Source of the DNA: Cellulophaga baltica
GTDB taxonomy: Bacteria > Bacteroidota > Bacteroidia > Flavobacteriales > Flavobacteriaceae
Assembly: GCF_018861125.1 (NCBI RefSeq)
Contig: NZ_JAHKQN010000029.1
Location: 209,305 to 273,304 of the forward strand
DNA length: 64,000 nucleotides
Direction: 5' to 3'
Each line of letters begins with the position of its first letter. The first letter of the stretch is position 1. The notes under the pieces are model-generated. The model ran no database searches, was not told where the DNA came from, and worked only from the letters and a program-made list of their open reading frames with translations. Both the position numbers and the translations under genes were made by a program. Positions 26,460-34,998 of this stretch are shown piece by piece.

Positions 26460-28790
26460 TTAAAATTTCCCTTTTAAACTAACGCCCCACATTGCAGGAC
26501 TACCTAATAAATATGAACCATAAGAACCCCAAGAAAGGTAACGTGTATCCATAATATTTCTGCTCCATAAAGCTATTTCATAGTTTTTAGCGGTAATACC
26601 TGCTCTAGAATTGACTAAACCATAACCGCTTTGATATTCTGTATTTTCAAAATCGAAATAATATTTACCAGTATACCTGTATTCTGCTCGTACAAATGCA
26701 ACCATATTCTGTTTGCTTTTTTTAATAGGAAAGCTAAATTGTGCGGCCGTCATACTTGAAAAATTAGGATTGTATATTGGGCGATTACCTTTGTAGTCTG
26801 CTACAGTTCCAGAAGTATCATCATACAATTCTAATTTTGCATATTCAGCATGAGACCAAGAAGCATTCCATTCCAGCGTCAAATATTTAAACGGAATTAC
26901 ATCTATTTCTGTCTCTAATCCAAGGTTGTTCATATCACCAACATTTAATGTTAAGTAGTTGATGCCATCTGTAGAAGTAGTTACTTGTTGGTCTTTTTGC
27001 TGAAGATAAAAAGCGGTTATATTAAGTTTTAATTTGTTTTGAAACAGGTTGTTTTTAATAGCTATTTCGTAGTTGTCAGATTTTTCAGGATCATACACTC
27101 GATTTTCTGTATTTGTAGCCCCAACATTAAATCCGCCAACCCTAAATCCTTTTGCATAGGATGCATAAATTAATGAATTAGGATTAAGTTTATGACTCAA
27201 TATAAACTTAGGTGTAAACGCATTGAAAGTTTTAGTGTTTGTTTCTAGTTCAGTAATTGTCGTAATTACATCGTCTTTTTCGAGGTCATTATTTTCTGTT
27301 CTTTCTTTATGTTCAAGATCATAACGTGCTCCAGTAGTAAAATCTAGGCTAGAGGTTATGCTATATGTTGCTTGACCAAAAAGTGCTATACCAAGGCTTT
27401 TACGCTGTCCTTTAGTTATAACTGTATATGGTGCATTAGCGTCAAATAAAGCATAATCTTCTTCGTAAAAAGTATTTCCAATTTGGTCTATATCTTCTTT
27501 AAATAAATAACTACCAGCTGTCCATTTCCAATTTTTGTTTGATGCAGGTGATGAAAAACGAAATTCTTGTGTGATTTGATTTTGATTTATATCATTATCT
27601 CCACTGATTAATTTAGCTGCGGTAAAATCGTAATCAAATCTATCAGGGTACCAACCACGATAATCTATAAAAGCAGTAATTGAACTGAAATTAAACTGCT
27701 CACCAAAATAGTTTACTGATGCCGCTATGTTTGTATTGGTTCTTTTTTCGGTATTTTTCCAATTCCCAAATGCTTCATAAGGTTGTTCTAAAGCAATTTC
27801 TGCCGAACTCACCCATGGATAAGCACCTATGTCTTCATTGTTTTCTGTTTTAGCATTTAGGTTAATAACCCAATTATTATTAATTACATACTTTAGATTT
27901 CCATTTATATTAAACGATTTTCTACTATCAAAACTATCTGTTTCTAGAGTTGAATTACTATAAATGCTACCTCTTTTAGAATATTGACTAGCGATATTAA
28001 AAAAGAGTTTGTCTTTTACGATAGGTAAATCAACACCTATAGAATAACGTTGTTGCTCATAATTACCTAAATCTACTTCAACATAACCATTTGTAGTATT
28101 CGTTGGTTTTTTTGTGATAATATTTACAACACCGCTATATGCATTTCTACCATACAATGTACCTTGTGGTCCACGTAATACTTCTATCCGTTCTATATTA
28201 TTAAAATTTAAAGGAGCAGAATAAAAATCGAATTGGTATACGCCATCAACATATGTGCCTACAGATTGTTCTGCAGTGTATCCCATTGTTCCTCTTATGT
28301 TGAAAAAATTTGAACCAGAACTGTTACCGTGTTCAATAACAAAAAGGCTAGGAGATAAAGCAGATAAATCGGTAATACTCCATGCTCTGTATTTTTCTAG
28401 TTTTTGAGCACTAAGTGAAGATACTGCAGCAGGTGTTTCTTGTAGTTTTGTTTCTATTTTATCACTACTTACAAGTACTTCATCTAGTGATTCTGTACTT
28501 TCTAAAAGTTCTATATCTAAGAATAAGTTGTAATCATTAACCTCAATTTTATTAATTTTTGTAGAAAAACCAATTCCGCTAAATTTTAGTTGGTATGTTC
28601 CTGAACTCAAATCAATAGAGAAGTTACCTTCTTTATCAGTCATTGTTCCTTTAGCACTATTTAAAACCAAGATATTAATGTATGGAATTGGCTTTCCAGT
28701 GTTAGACTTAACTGTTCCAGTTATGTTTTGAGCAATGCTACTAGTCATATAAAGACATAGCACAGCTATTATGAAATTTTTAAAATTCAT
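26460..28790 (-). CDS. TonB-dependent outer-membrane receptor
   Basis: A 776-residue receptor. The signal peptide is residues 1-20 (ending SIAQ), followed by a carboxypeptidase-like beta-sandwich (about 22-100, ITGTVKSNTGKPIPY). The plug domain is about 115-225, with VEVLRGPQGTLYGRNAYSGVVNI, and the 22-strand barrel reaches the C-terminal aromatic residue (WGVSLKGKF). The sequence is closest to siderophore or small-molecule TonB receptors rather than SusC, and no SusD gene is adjacent. Neighbours (DJ-1/YHS lipoprotein and CNGKC protein) hint at a metal-related ligand. A 5' leader with two hairpins precedes it. Confidence 0.88.
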   Translation of the reverse strand: MNFKNFIIAVLCLYMTSSIAQNITGTVKSNTGKPIPYINILVLNSAKGTMTDKEGNFSIDLSSGTYQLKFSGIGFSTKINKIEVNDYNLFLDIELLESTESLDEVLVSSDKIETKLQETPAAVSSLSAQKLEKYRAWSITDLSALSPSLFVIEHGNSSGSNFFNIRGTMGYTAEQSVGTYVDGVYQFDFYSAPLNFNNIERIEVLRGPQGTLYGRNAYSGVVNIITKKPTNTTNGYVEVDLGNYEQQRYSIGVDLPIVKDKLFFNIASQYSKRGSIYSNSTLETDSFDSRKSFNINGNLKYVINNNWVINLNAKTENNEDIGAYPWVSSAEIALEQPYEAFGNWKNTEKRTNTNIAASVNYFGEQFNFSSITAFIDYRGWYPDRFDYDFTAAKLISGDNDINQNQITQEFRFSSPASNKNWKWTAGSYLFKEDIDQIGNTFYEEDYALFDANAPYTVITKGQRKSLGIALFGQATYSITSSLDFTTGARYDLEHKERTENNDLEKDDVITTITELETNTKTFNAFTPKFILSHKLNPNSLIYASYAKGFRVGGFNVGATNTENRVYDPEKSDNYEIAIKNNLFQNKLKLNITAFYLQQKDQQVTTSTDGINYLTLNVGDMNNLGLETEIDVIPFKYLTLEWNASWSHAEYAKLELYDDTSGTVADYKGNRPIYNPNFSSMTAAQFSFPIKKSKQNMVAFVRAEYRYTGKYYFDFENTEYQSGYGLVNSRAGITAKNYEIALWSRNIMDTRYLSWGSYGSYLLGSPAMWGVSLKGKF

Positions 28791-28822
28791 TTTATTATTG
28801 TAATTATTTAATATGAAAAATT

Positions 28823-28877
28823 TGAAGTGAAACTAAAGTACACTTCAGTATGCACAACACTAAAAGCTTGTGTTGTG
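28823..28877 (-). promoter_or_regulatory. Two hairpins in the leader of the TonB receptor
   Basis: CACAACAC (28853-28860) pairs with GTGTTGTG (28870-28877), and GAAGTG (28823-28828) pairs with CACTTC (28840-28845). On the minus strand the second is followed by AAATTTTT. They lie between the CNGKC gene and the receptor, so they may terminate the former or attenuate the latter. Confidence 0.4.
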
Positions 28878-28903
28878 TTTTTTGGTTTTAACCAAAATAA
28901 CTA

Positions 28904-29296
28904 TTAAATAAAACGAAATTTAGGAGGGTGAAAAATTGTTGATTCAAATGAAAATGAATATTTCTCATTTTCATAATTAATATTCAATTTGGTATACTTA
29001 AAATTATCATACTGAAAAAGAGTAAAAGAATTTTTAGTATAACAATAAATGAGTTCTAATTGTAATTTTTTAGAAGATGGTGCTTGTTTTTCTTTTTCCT
29101 TTTCTGCGTCAGCTTTTTTTAATTGTTCTGCCAAATAGCATTTACCGTTGCAAGAAAGCATTGGTTTATCTTTATTAATACAAAAGACTTCAGTAATAAA
29201 ATCTTGGTTAATTTTAAAATCAATTAGTATCCCAACTTTTATAAAATTAGGAAGCATCAACGTAATAAGCAGTAAGATGGAAAATGCTTTTTTCAA
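28904..29296 (-). CDS. Small exported protein with CNGKC motif
   Basis: A 130-residue protein with an N-terminal hydrophobic signal or anchor (MKKAFSILLLITLMLPNFI). The centre has CINKDKPMLSCNGKCYLAEQL with three closely spaced cysteines, then a lysine/glutamate-rich segment and a C-terminal STIFHPPKFRFI. I recall similar CNGKC-HPP proteins beside TonB receptors in Bacteroidota, but no function is established. Cysteines plus context suggest metal or redox handling outside the cytoplasm; this is inference. It is upstream of the receptor on the same strand. Confidence 0.6.
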   Translation of the reverse strand: MKKAFSILLLITLMLPNFIKVGILIDFKINQDFITEVFCINKDKPMLSCNGKCYLAEQLKKADAEKEKEKQAPSSKKLQLELIYCYTKNSFTLFQYDNFKYTKLNINYENEKYSFSFESTIFHPPKFRFI

Positions 29297-29349
29297 GTCT
29301 ATATTAAAAACAATAATTACTTACGGTAAAATTATGTTTTTTTCAAATA

Positions 29350-29802
29350 CTAATCTAATTTCTTATAGACTTCAATGTTTTTAAAAATGGTGTCATTCCT
29401 TGTATAGGTGTTTACCTGCTTATACCTATTGAGACCAATCTCAATAGGTATAATATACGCATTAACATTACTTATCATTGATTTTGACATTGAGGTAAGC
29501 TCTTCAGTAATAGTATTGTTTTCATAAGTATAAGTTCCGTAGCCATGCCATTCATTTCCATTTGGCTCAGGATCGGTATTCCAAATTACATGACCATTTA
29601 AGTATATTTTGTGTTGTACTTTATCAGTTTTAGTCACTATTGTATCACCATTTGCAAGAGTGTAAAATGCGTTTAATTTCCAAACTCCTTGTATTGGGTC
29701 CATGTTTTTTGAAATTGTAGAAGTAGTTTTACAGGAAATACAAATACCAATTAAGAGTAAAATTACTAAAGTTTGATTTTTAATAGTTGTCTTTTTTTTC
29801 AT
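29350..29802 (-). CDS. Lipocalin-like lipoprotein
   Basis: A 150-residue lipoprotein: the signal peptide ends LLIGICISCK, with the lipid-attachment cysteine at position 24. The mature part starts with DPIQGVWKLNAFYTLANGD and has alternating beta strands with YGTYTYENNTITEEL, the pattern of small lipocalin-like/DUF4488-type proteins of Bacteroidota. The ligand is unknown. It is the outermost gene of the minus-strand set that includes the TonB receptor, 53 bases upstream of the CNGKC gene, so cotranscription is possible. Confidence 0.6.
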   Translation of the reverse strand: MKKKTTIKNQTLVILLLIGICISCKTTSTISKNMDPIQGVWKLNAFYTLANGDTIVTKTDKVQHKIYLNGHVIWNTDPEPNGNEWHGYGTYTYENNTITEELTSMSKSMISNVNAYIIPIEIGLNRYKQVNTYTRNDTIFKNIEVYKKLD

Positions 29803-30108
29803 ACTCTTAGTTTTTCAGCAATGCTTAATTTTCAGGATTACATTGATTTTATAAATGTAGAAAAAAACTTACAAATAAAGATTCTTATTAAAGTTTACTT
29901 TTAGGATAAAAAAAACAAAATAACTTTTAAGTCTAATTTGAACTTAAAAGGGAGGTTCTATTATTTTTTTAGATTATCGTGCTCATTTGTAATCTAGATT
30001 ATTCCTATAATTAATGGTAAAAGTCTTTTTTATAACTATGTTTTAACTTTAATGGTTTTCTCCTGTTATGTTGATTACTTACATTAATTCGTTTAAATAA
30101 TTTTCAGT
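29803..30108. other. Intergenic stretch at the left edge of the accessory island
   Basis: About 300 bases of AT-rich DNA. CTTTTAAG and CTTAAAAG (about 29925-29950) form a weak 8-bp hairpin. No ORF with coding character was found; short frames here are out of frame with any recognisable protein. Confidence 0.5.
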
Positions 30109-30200
30109 TCTTGTCCAAAGCTAAATCTATAAGATTTAGCGACTTTATAAATATACACAGACCTTTCGGTTTAGCCCAAACCTCCGCATTACGTTTAGGT
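30109..30200. repeat. Structured repeat, copy A
   Basis: These 92 bases match 31909-32000 with about ten differences. The core stem GCTAAATC (30120-30127) with GATTTAGC (30133-30140) is followed by a conserved tail that includes AAATATACACAGACCTTTCG. It sits immediately downstream of the DUF4274 gene. Confidence 0.8.
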
Positions 30201-30240
30201 TTTGTTGTGCTTAGTGCTGCTTTCCGCACAATTTGTTTCT

Positions 30241-30732
30241 TCATAAACCAAATCCGAACGGTTTTTTTCCATTTACACCGCTTTTCAATTCGGCTGGAAT
30301 TTCCCAAATATCAAATTTAGTTGGCCAGTCCGTCTTATGGCCTTCTTCGGTCGGGATGAACTTAAATCGACTTTTAGCAAAATCATTCGCTTTGAACCTT
30401 TTCAAAATGCTTTGAAGTAAACTCCACACACCTTTTTCATATTCATCTATAGTTTCAGCCGTAAAATCATAATAATAATCTGGCTCAGTACTCCAGAAAA
30501 TTTTACAAGCAGTTCCCTCGTCACATTTTGGACTGTCTATAATCCATTGCATAACAGTTGGTCCATCGTCCCAGTTGTAGATGTCCGCCAAATAATACTG
30601 CTCCGCTGAGTTTAGAGATTTGAACTTTTCAAAATCGGGAATTGTCTCTTCGCCATTATCAACATCATCATTAAATGAGAATTCGAAAAAGTGTTTTTTA
30701 ATCAGCAATATTTTATGAGGACGAACTATCAC
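30241..30732 (-). CDS. DUF4274 domain protein
   Basis: A 163-residue acidic cytoplasmic protein. LADIYNWDDGPTVMQWIIDS followed by CDEGTACKIFW (residues 48-78) is the characteristic pattern of DUF4274. The C-terminal half is variable, with no transmembrane segments. The frame begins with GTG at 30732; no in-frame ATG occurs before the domain. Proteins of this family are often solitary accessory genes, sometimes linked to polymorphic-toxin immunity-like loci, but no toxin is visible here. It lies between structured repeats of the accessory island. Confidence 0.7.
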   Translation of the reverse strand: MIVRPHKILLIKKHFFEFSFNDDVDNGEETIPDFEKFKSLNSAEQYYLADIYNWDDGPTVMQWIIDSPKCDEGTACKIFWSTEPDYYYDFTAETIDEYEKGVWSLLQSILKRFKANDFAKSRFKFIPTEEGHKTDWPTKFDIWEIPAELKSGVNGKKPFGFGL

Positions 30733-31021
30733 TTATTTCTATAGGTTTTATTCTTTTTCAGCATGTTCGTAAAGAGACATAGTTTACACAAGTTAAATAT
30801 ATGGCAAGTTGGGCAGAAAATAAGCGATTATTATCGGTTTAGTCACAAGCCAAATCTTTTGTATTTTGTTTTAATTTTTCTTTTTAAATACCAAATCAAA
30901 AGATTTGGTGACTTTGCAAATAGACAACGACTTTTGGATTAAGCACTAATCACCCAATTTGCTATATATAGTGTCGTAGAGCGTTATTTATATCTAATTT
31001 TTATTATACGTTTATTGGACT
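30733..31021. repeat. Intergenic region with divergent structured repeat, copy B
   Basis: Stem ACCAAATC (30890-30897) with GATTTGGT (30902-30909), then a tail to about 30943, correspond to copies A and C. Both stem arms have changed together (GC to AC on one side, GC to GT on the other), so pairing is kept. A GTAGAGC heptamer (30976-30982) marks the right end, before the putAbiC-like gene. No ORF. Confidence 0.65.
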
Positions 31022-31774
31022 TTAGTTTTTAACATTATTGCGAAAATAATCTGTGTTTTGAATTATATTTATTATAAATTTCAAATCTTCAACTTTTTTT
31101 ATTTTACCACTATAATATTCAAATATTTTTAAACCTAAAGTTTCATTATCAAAACTTTTTAAGTGAGTATCATAAAACCTTATTACTTTTTGATTTAAAA
31201 GGTCAAATTCACTTTTATGAAATTCTTTGTTTTCAATAGCTTCTATAATACTTGATAAATTAGTTAGAATGTATATTCTTGCTTCAATAATATTATTAAT
31301 TGAGTTGAAATTATCACCAAAATTTCTCTGTGAATTAGTCGCTAATTTTAAATGTTTAATAGAGACACTTATTGCTGAGGAACTTTTATTATCATTATAA
31401 GTTAAGTTTTTATAATAATTTTCAATATTATTCAATTCATTATTATAGATTGTAAAAGTGCGTTCTTTTTCCTGATTTTGAATTTGTTCTGATATTCTAT
31501 CAAATTGAACTTTATTAGTTTTTATCTGAAGTTTAATTGTTGAATAAATAAGTATTGCTGAAACTATATTTATTATGGGAGCAGTAATACCACCTATAGT
31601 ATCTCCAATTTCATTAGGTTTACCAAACTTAAATCTATCCGTATAAGCATCTGTAGTAAATATGATTACTCCTATTAAACAGAAGGTTACTAATAAGATA
31701 AATAATAATAAATTATTTCTATTAAACAGAATATTATGAGAAGAAGAAATTTTGCTTTGATAATCTTTTTTCAT
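31022..31774 (-). CDS. putAbiC-like membrane protein (candidate phage abortive-infection gene)
   Basis: A 250-residue protein with two N-terminal transmembrane helices (about residues 22-44 and 65-85) separated by RFKFGKPNEIGDTIGGITAP, then a long helical cytoplasmic domain beginning KLQIKTNKVQFDRISEQI. The GD-T-GG-TAP-IN pattern between the helices followed by QxxxN is what I know from the putative phage abortive infection (putAbiC) family. Defence activity is inferred, not shown. The gene is bracketed by GTAGAGC (30976-30982) and GCTCTAC (31807-31813) and lies next to an IS, typical accessory surroundings. Confidence 0.6.
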   Translation of the reverse strand: MKKDYQSKISSSHNILFNRNNLLLFILLVTFCLIGVIIFTTDAYTDRFKFGKPNEIGDTIGGITAPIINIVSAILIYSTIKLQIKTNKVQFDRISEQIQNQEKERTFTIYNNELNNIENYYKNLTYNDNKSSSAISVSIKHLKLATNSQRNFGDNFNSINNIIEARIYILTNLSSIIEAIENKEFHKSEFDLLNQKVIRFYDTHLKSFDNETLGLKIFEYYSGKIKKVEDLKFIINIIQNTDYFRNNVKN

Positions 31775-31908
31775 GTTTAATGATGATAGTTAATACTGTA
31801 TTCAATGCTCTACAACGGCTAGGCTAGGCTAAGCGTAGTGCGGAGGCAAGGAAACCTTTCGTTTCCGTCTGCGCACGAAGCTAAAGCTTATTGTTTAGTT
31901 TTATTTTT
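31775..31908. repeat. Upstream region of putAbiC-like gene with GGCTA repeats and imperfect hairpin
   Basis: GCTCTAC (31807-31813) is the inverted partner of the heptamer downstream of the gene. Three tandem GGCTA units follow (31817-31831). GTGCG (31838-31842) with CGCAC (31872-31876), enclosing GGAAAC (31850-31855) with GTTTCC (31861-31866), forms a long imperfect hairpin. No ORF. Confidence 0.6.
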
Positions 31909-32000
31909 TCTTGTCCAAAGCTAAATCCATAAGATTTAGCGATTTCATAAATATACACAGACCTTTCGGTTTTGCCCTAAAGTCCGCATTACGTTTAGGC
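31909..32000. repeat. Structured repeat, copy C
   Basis: It matches copy A (30109-30200) at a spacing of exactly 1800 bases. The stem is GCTAAATC (31920-31927) with GATTTAGC (31933-31940). The IS element is inserted about 10 bases further right. Confidence 0.8.
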
Positions 32001-32009
32001 ATTGTGCCT

Positions 32010-33723
32010 GTTGCACAAGTTAATAATAAATTGATATAAAGTTGAAGTGAATTTTGGGGTAATTTTTTAAATTTAGGTATGCAAGGCAAAAAGACATACC
32101 AAGAAAAGTTGTTTACTACTTTTTTATTAAGCGAACGCGTTCCCTTGGGCAATTTTTATAGACGCTTAAAAGAAACGATAGATTTAGATTTTCTTTACCC
32201 GATGACCAAATCCTTCTACGGGTCTAGTGGTCAAAAGAGTATAGATCCCGTAGTGTTTTTTAAATTGTGTTTGGTAGGTTATTTAGAGAATATTATCAGT
32301 GACCGTAAGCTTATTGCCCATTGTTCTATGCGATTGGATATTCTTTATTTCATTGATTACGATTTAGAGGAGGAGCTTCCTTGGCACAGCACAATCAGTA
32401 GAACACGACAACTCTTTCCTGAATCTGTTTTTGAAGAAGTTTTCACTAAAGTACTTCGTATGTGTATAGAAAAAGGTATGGTAAGTGTGTCATACACAAG
32501 CCATTGATTCGGCCCCTATAAAAGCGAATGCAAGTATGGATACCTTGGAGCTTAAAATCCCTGAAGATGAATTGGAAGAACATTTACGAAAGGTTCGCGT
32601 GTTTAGTTCTATGGACAAAGAAACACCGCACCGTAAAAGCAAAGACGATAAGTCAGATAGAGGTCAGCGTATTGTTACAGCGAGCAAGAAAGAACTTGGT
32701 GCTATCCAAAGCAGAAATAAGAAATGGAGTACAGATCAAGACCAGCGCCCAGGCTCAGGAAACAAAGGCTCGAAGTACACCAGTAATAAAACCCATTACA
32801 GTCCCACAGATCCAGATGCTCGAATTAGTGTAAAGCCGGGTAAGGCTCTGAAGCTTAATTACTTGAGTCAATTAAGTGTCGATACGGCTAGTCATGTGAT
32901 TACCGATATTCGGGCGTATCATGCAGATGGTAAAGACAATCAGCAGTTACCAGATATAGTAGAACGTTTACACAAGCGTTTATGGCAACAAGGATTATAC
33001 TGGGAAAATTGTGTCGCAGATACAGGCTATAGTAGTGGTGAGAATTATGCGTATTTAGAGCAGAAAGGGCTAAAAAGTTTTATTCCTCCACATGGTACTT
33101 ACAAAGGAGGTCCTGATGGTTTTGAATATAATAAAGAAGGTGATTATTACCAATGTCCTCAAGGTAAGGTTATTCCCTTTACAAAGATATTTAATGATTA
33201 CCGCACAGGCACAAAAAAGAAGGAGTATAGAGCAAGAAAAGCTGTTTGTTTTGCTTGCGCATTAAAGCGTAGTTGTTTAGGTAAAAGTGCTCAAGAAAAG
33301 AAATTTAGTGTCACCTATTACCGAGAAGAATACGAGCGTAATATAAAAAGAGTAACTAGCCCACAGGGTAAGTATATGAAAGGTAAACGGCAAAGTACAG
33401 TTGAACCCGTATTTGGTACTTTAACTCAGTTTATGGGATTGCGAAAAATAAATACAATAGGGTTAAAACAAGCCAATAAGGTTATGCACTTAGCCGCCAT
33501 TGCTTATAATTTGAAGAAATATCTAAAATTCACTCAAAAACGAACAAAAAGTGGAGCAGGAATGTCTGCTTTACATATTCTTCTAAAAAAGAGGTGGTAT
33601 GACTTTAAAAGATCTCTTCTAAGTACATTGAAAATACACAATTACTTACCGATTTAAAAAATGAAACCGCCTTATAAGACGGTTATAAAGGTCATTATTT
33701 TATAAATTATGGAGTTGTGCAAC
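32010..33723 (+). mobile_element. IS1182-type insertion sequence (1714 bp)
   Basis: Terminal inverted repeats start GTTGCACAA (32010-32018), with the matching TTGTGCAAC at 33715-33723; the match continues imperfectly inward. The element carries one DDE transposase gene, interrupted by a frameshift. No clear target-site duplication is seen. The left end lies in the tail of structured repeat copy C, and the right end abuts a GTTAGGC-bracketed gene unit, so the IS may have entered a pre-existing repeat. Confidence 0.85.
32079..33657 (+). pseudogene. IS1182-type DDE transposase, frameshifted
   Basis: Reading starts MQGKKTYQEKLFTTFLL and runs to 32507 in one frame. It continues from about 32485 in the next frame, with QAIDSAPIKANAS, to 33657. 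The break is at GTAAGTGTGTCATACACAAG (near 32481), where the second copy at 63.96 kb has GTAAGTGGCCATACACAAG, one base shorter and in frame. The catalytic residues are the Asp of AIDSAPIK, the Asp of VADTGYSSG and the Glu of STVEPVFG. Because the second copy is uninterrupted here, mutation is preferred over programmed frameshifting. Confidence 0.85.
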
Positions 33724-33746
33724 GGTTACCATTGTTAGGCATAGTT

Positions 33747-34568
33747 TTATTCCCGTTCTACTGACGTTTCCCATCCGTCATATTCTCCACCATACTTTTG
33801 TGCTATTATTCTCAAATTAGAGGTAATAGGATAAATAGAATCGATGTCCACATAGTCAATTCTCCAAATTTGTAGTTCGAATGGAAGATTTGTCTCCTTG
33901 TTAATACCGGCATTTTGTACTGTAAAGTTTGATTTAATCAATTCATTTTCACATTGGTTCATTTCCGATTCTTTAGAAAAATAGAGCCAATGGTCCACTC
34001 GTCGTGCCTTCGTAAGTTTGTCGCCAGCATCTGCTAAATTTTGCAATACTGACTGGTCAGCCATATAGTTTTGAGTATCCTCATTTGGATATAAGAAATC
34101 TCTATAATAAGTCCATTCCTTGTCTTCTTTTACATTCAGATAGTATTTATAATCGGGATAGTTTTTTTTATAAAAATCCTCAATTTTAGAAATTATATTT
34201 TTTGGTTCTTTAATGTAAAAATATTCTAGTCTTTCTTTATTATACATGAACGAACCGACCAATATAAAGTCTGTTTCTTTTTTTACAATCTCGACTAGTT
34301 CGTCCCCAACTTTATGGAGCAGACTAAAAGTTTCATTTTCTGGAAATCCATTTTCTTTTGATGTTTCGTAAGTCAATCCAGTAACCAAAACATATTCAAA
34401 TTCTTTTATTGGCGTAGAATCAAACAGGTCCATTCTCAAAGTAGTTGAGCCTACTTTGTCGTCTTCATAGGCTGCCATATATGTGTCCCACTGCTCTTCA
34501 GAATTTTGTGCATTCATTTGTGTAGTTGAAAATAGAATTAACAATAGAAATTTGAATGTTTTCTTCAT
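33747..34568 (-). CDS. Exported DUF695 / RraB-like two-domain protein
   Basis: A 273-residue protein with a signal peptide (MKKTFKFLLLILFSTTQMNAQ). Residues 22-155 fit DUF695 (QWDTYMAAYEDDKVGSTTLRM). Residues 188-270 (ARRVDHWLYFSKESEM to YGGEYDGWETSV) resemble the RraB fold, known from a regulator of RNase E. Export makes an RNase E role impossible here, so only the fold is carried over. The unit is bracketed by GTTAGGCATA (33734-33743) and TATGCCTAAC (34578-34587), adjacent to the IS end. Confidence 0.7.
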   Translation of the reverse strand: MKKTFKFLLLILFSTTQMNAQNSEEQWDTYMAAYEDDKVGSTTLRMDLFDSTPIKEFEYVLVTGLTYETSKENGFPENETFSLLHKVGDELVEIVKKETDFILVGSFMYNKERLEYFYIKEPKNIISKIEDFYKKNYPDYKYYLNVKEDKEWTYYRDFLYPNEDTQNYMADQSVLQNLADAGDKLTKARRVDHWLYFSKESEMNQCENELIKSNFTVQNAGINKETNLPFELQIWRIDYVDIDSIYPITSNLRIIAQKYGGEYDGWETSVERE

Positions 34569-34592
34569 TTTTTAAATTATGCCTAACGTACG

Positions 34593-34616
34593 AATATGTG
34601 TACTGGTACACATATT
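34593..34616 (-). repeat. Perfect 11-bp palindrome upstream of the DUF695 gene
   Basis: AATATGTGTAC (34593-34603) pairs with GTACACATATT (34606-34616) around a two-base loop. It lies next to the GCCTAAC heptamer, 25 bases upstream of the ATG. It could be an operator, or part of the bracket structure. Confidence 0.6.
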
Positions 34617-34657
34617 TCTTATATATAGCTATTAAAGTTACTAAATAATTTCTTGTA

Positions 34658-34998
34658 CTAATTTTTTAAATTAAGGGCAGTAAATCATTCCCCAAATAAG
34701 ATTATGTTTAAAAATGTAGGTTGTTGTGTTCTTGGGTTGCAAATTACAGGTATGGTCATTGCGGCCCATTTTTTAAAAGGTTTAGATTTTAAACAATAGT
34801 CTGTCGTACTTACAGTTACATTGGTTGAAATTAGTATGGATATCACAGACAATGCTAATTGTAAACCTCTAGGCCAAATAGAATAGTTTTGTTTTGCAAA
34901 GGCAAAAACTTCTGCTAAGTTTTTTCTTTAACTATGGGTGTAACGGTTTTATCACCTAAATGGGGTGCAATAACAAAGGTGTTCATTTGTGTTGCCAT
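34658..34998 (-). pseudogene. Decayed gene of unknown family
   Basis: On the minus strand a coding-like segment begins MATQMNTFVIAPHLGDKTV and reaches a stop at EKT. It resumes one frame away as NLAEVFAFAKQNYSIWPRGL and ends NIILFGE before a TGA, with a further stop at 34658. Composition and the long second open stretch look coding, with at least one frameshift. A hydrophobic segment (LQLALSVISILIS) suggests a membrane protein. I do not recognise the family. It fills most of the gap between the DUF695 unit and the nitrilase gene. Confidence 0.4.

Noticed and set aside
30104..30415. Overlapping short frames on both strands around 30.1-30.4 kb
   Set aside because: They lie in the structured repeat or antisense to the DUF4274 gene; similar short frames occur at repeat copy C, as expected from repeated noncoding DNA.
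31901..32152. 83-residue minus-strand frame across the IS left end
   Set aside because: It crosses the IS boundary and repeat copy C, and is antisense to the transposase start.
32481..32507. Programmed frameshift in the IS transposase
   Set aside because: The second copy is in one frame at this place and no slippery run with a stimulator hairpin is visible.
33731..34587. True integron attC sites at the GTTAGGC/GCCTAAC heptamers
   Set aside because: The heptamers fit RYYYAAC/GTTRRRY, but no integrase gene is in the window and the sequences between neighbouring heptamers do not give a normal attC fold. Reported only as cassette-like brackets.
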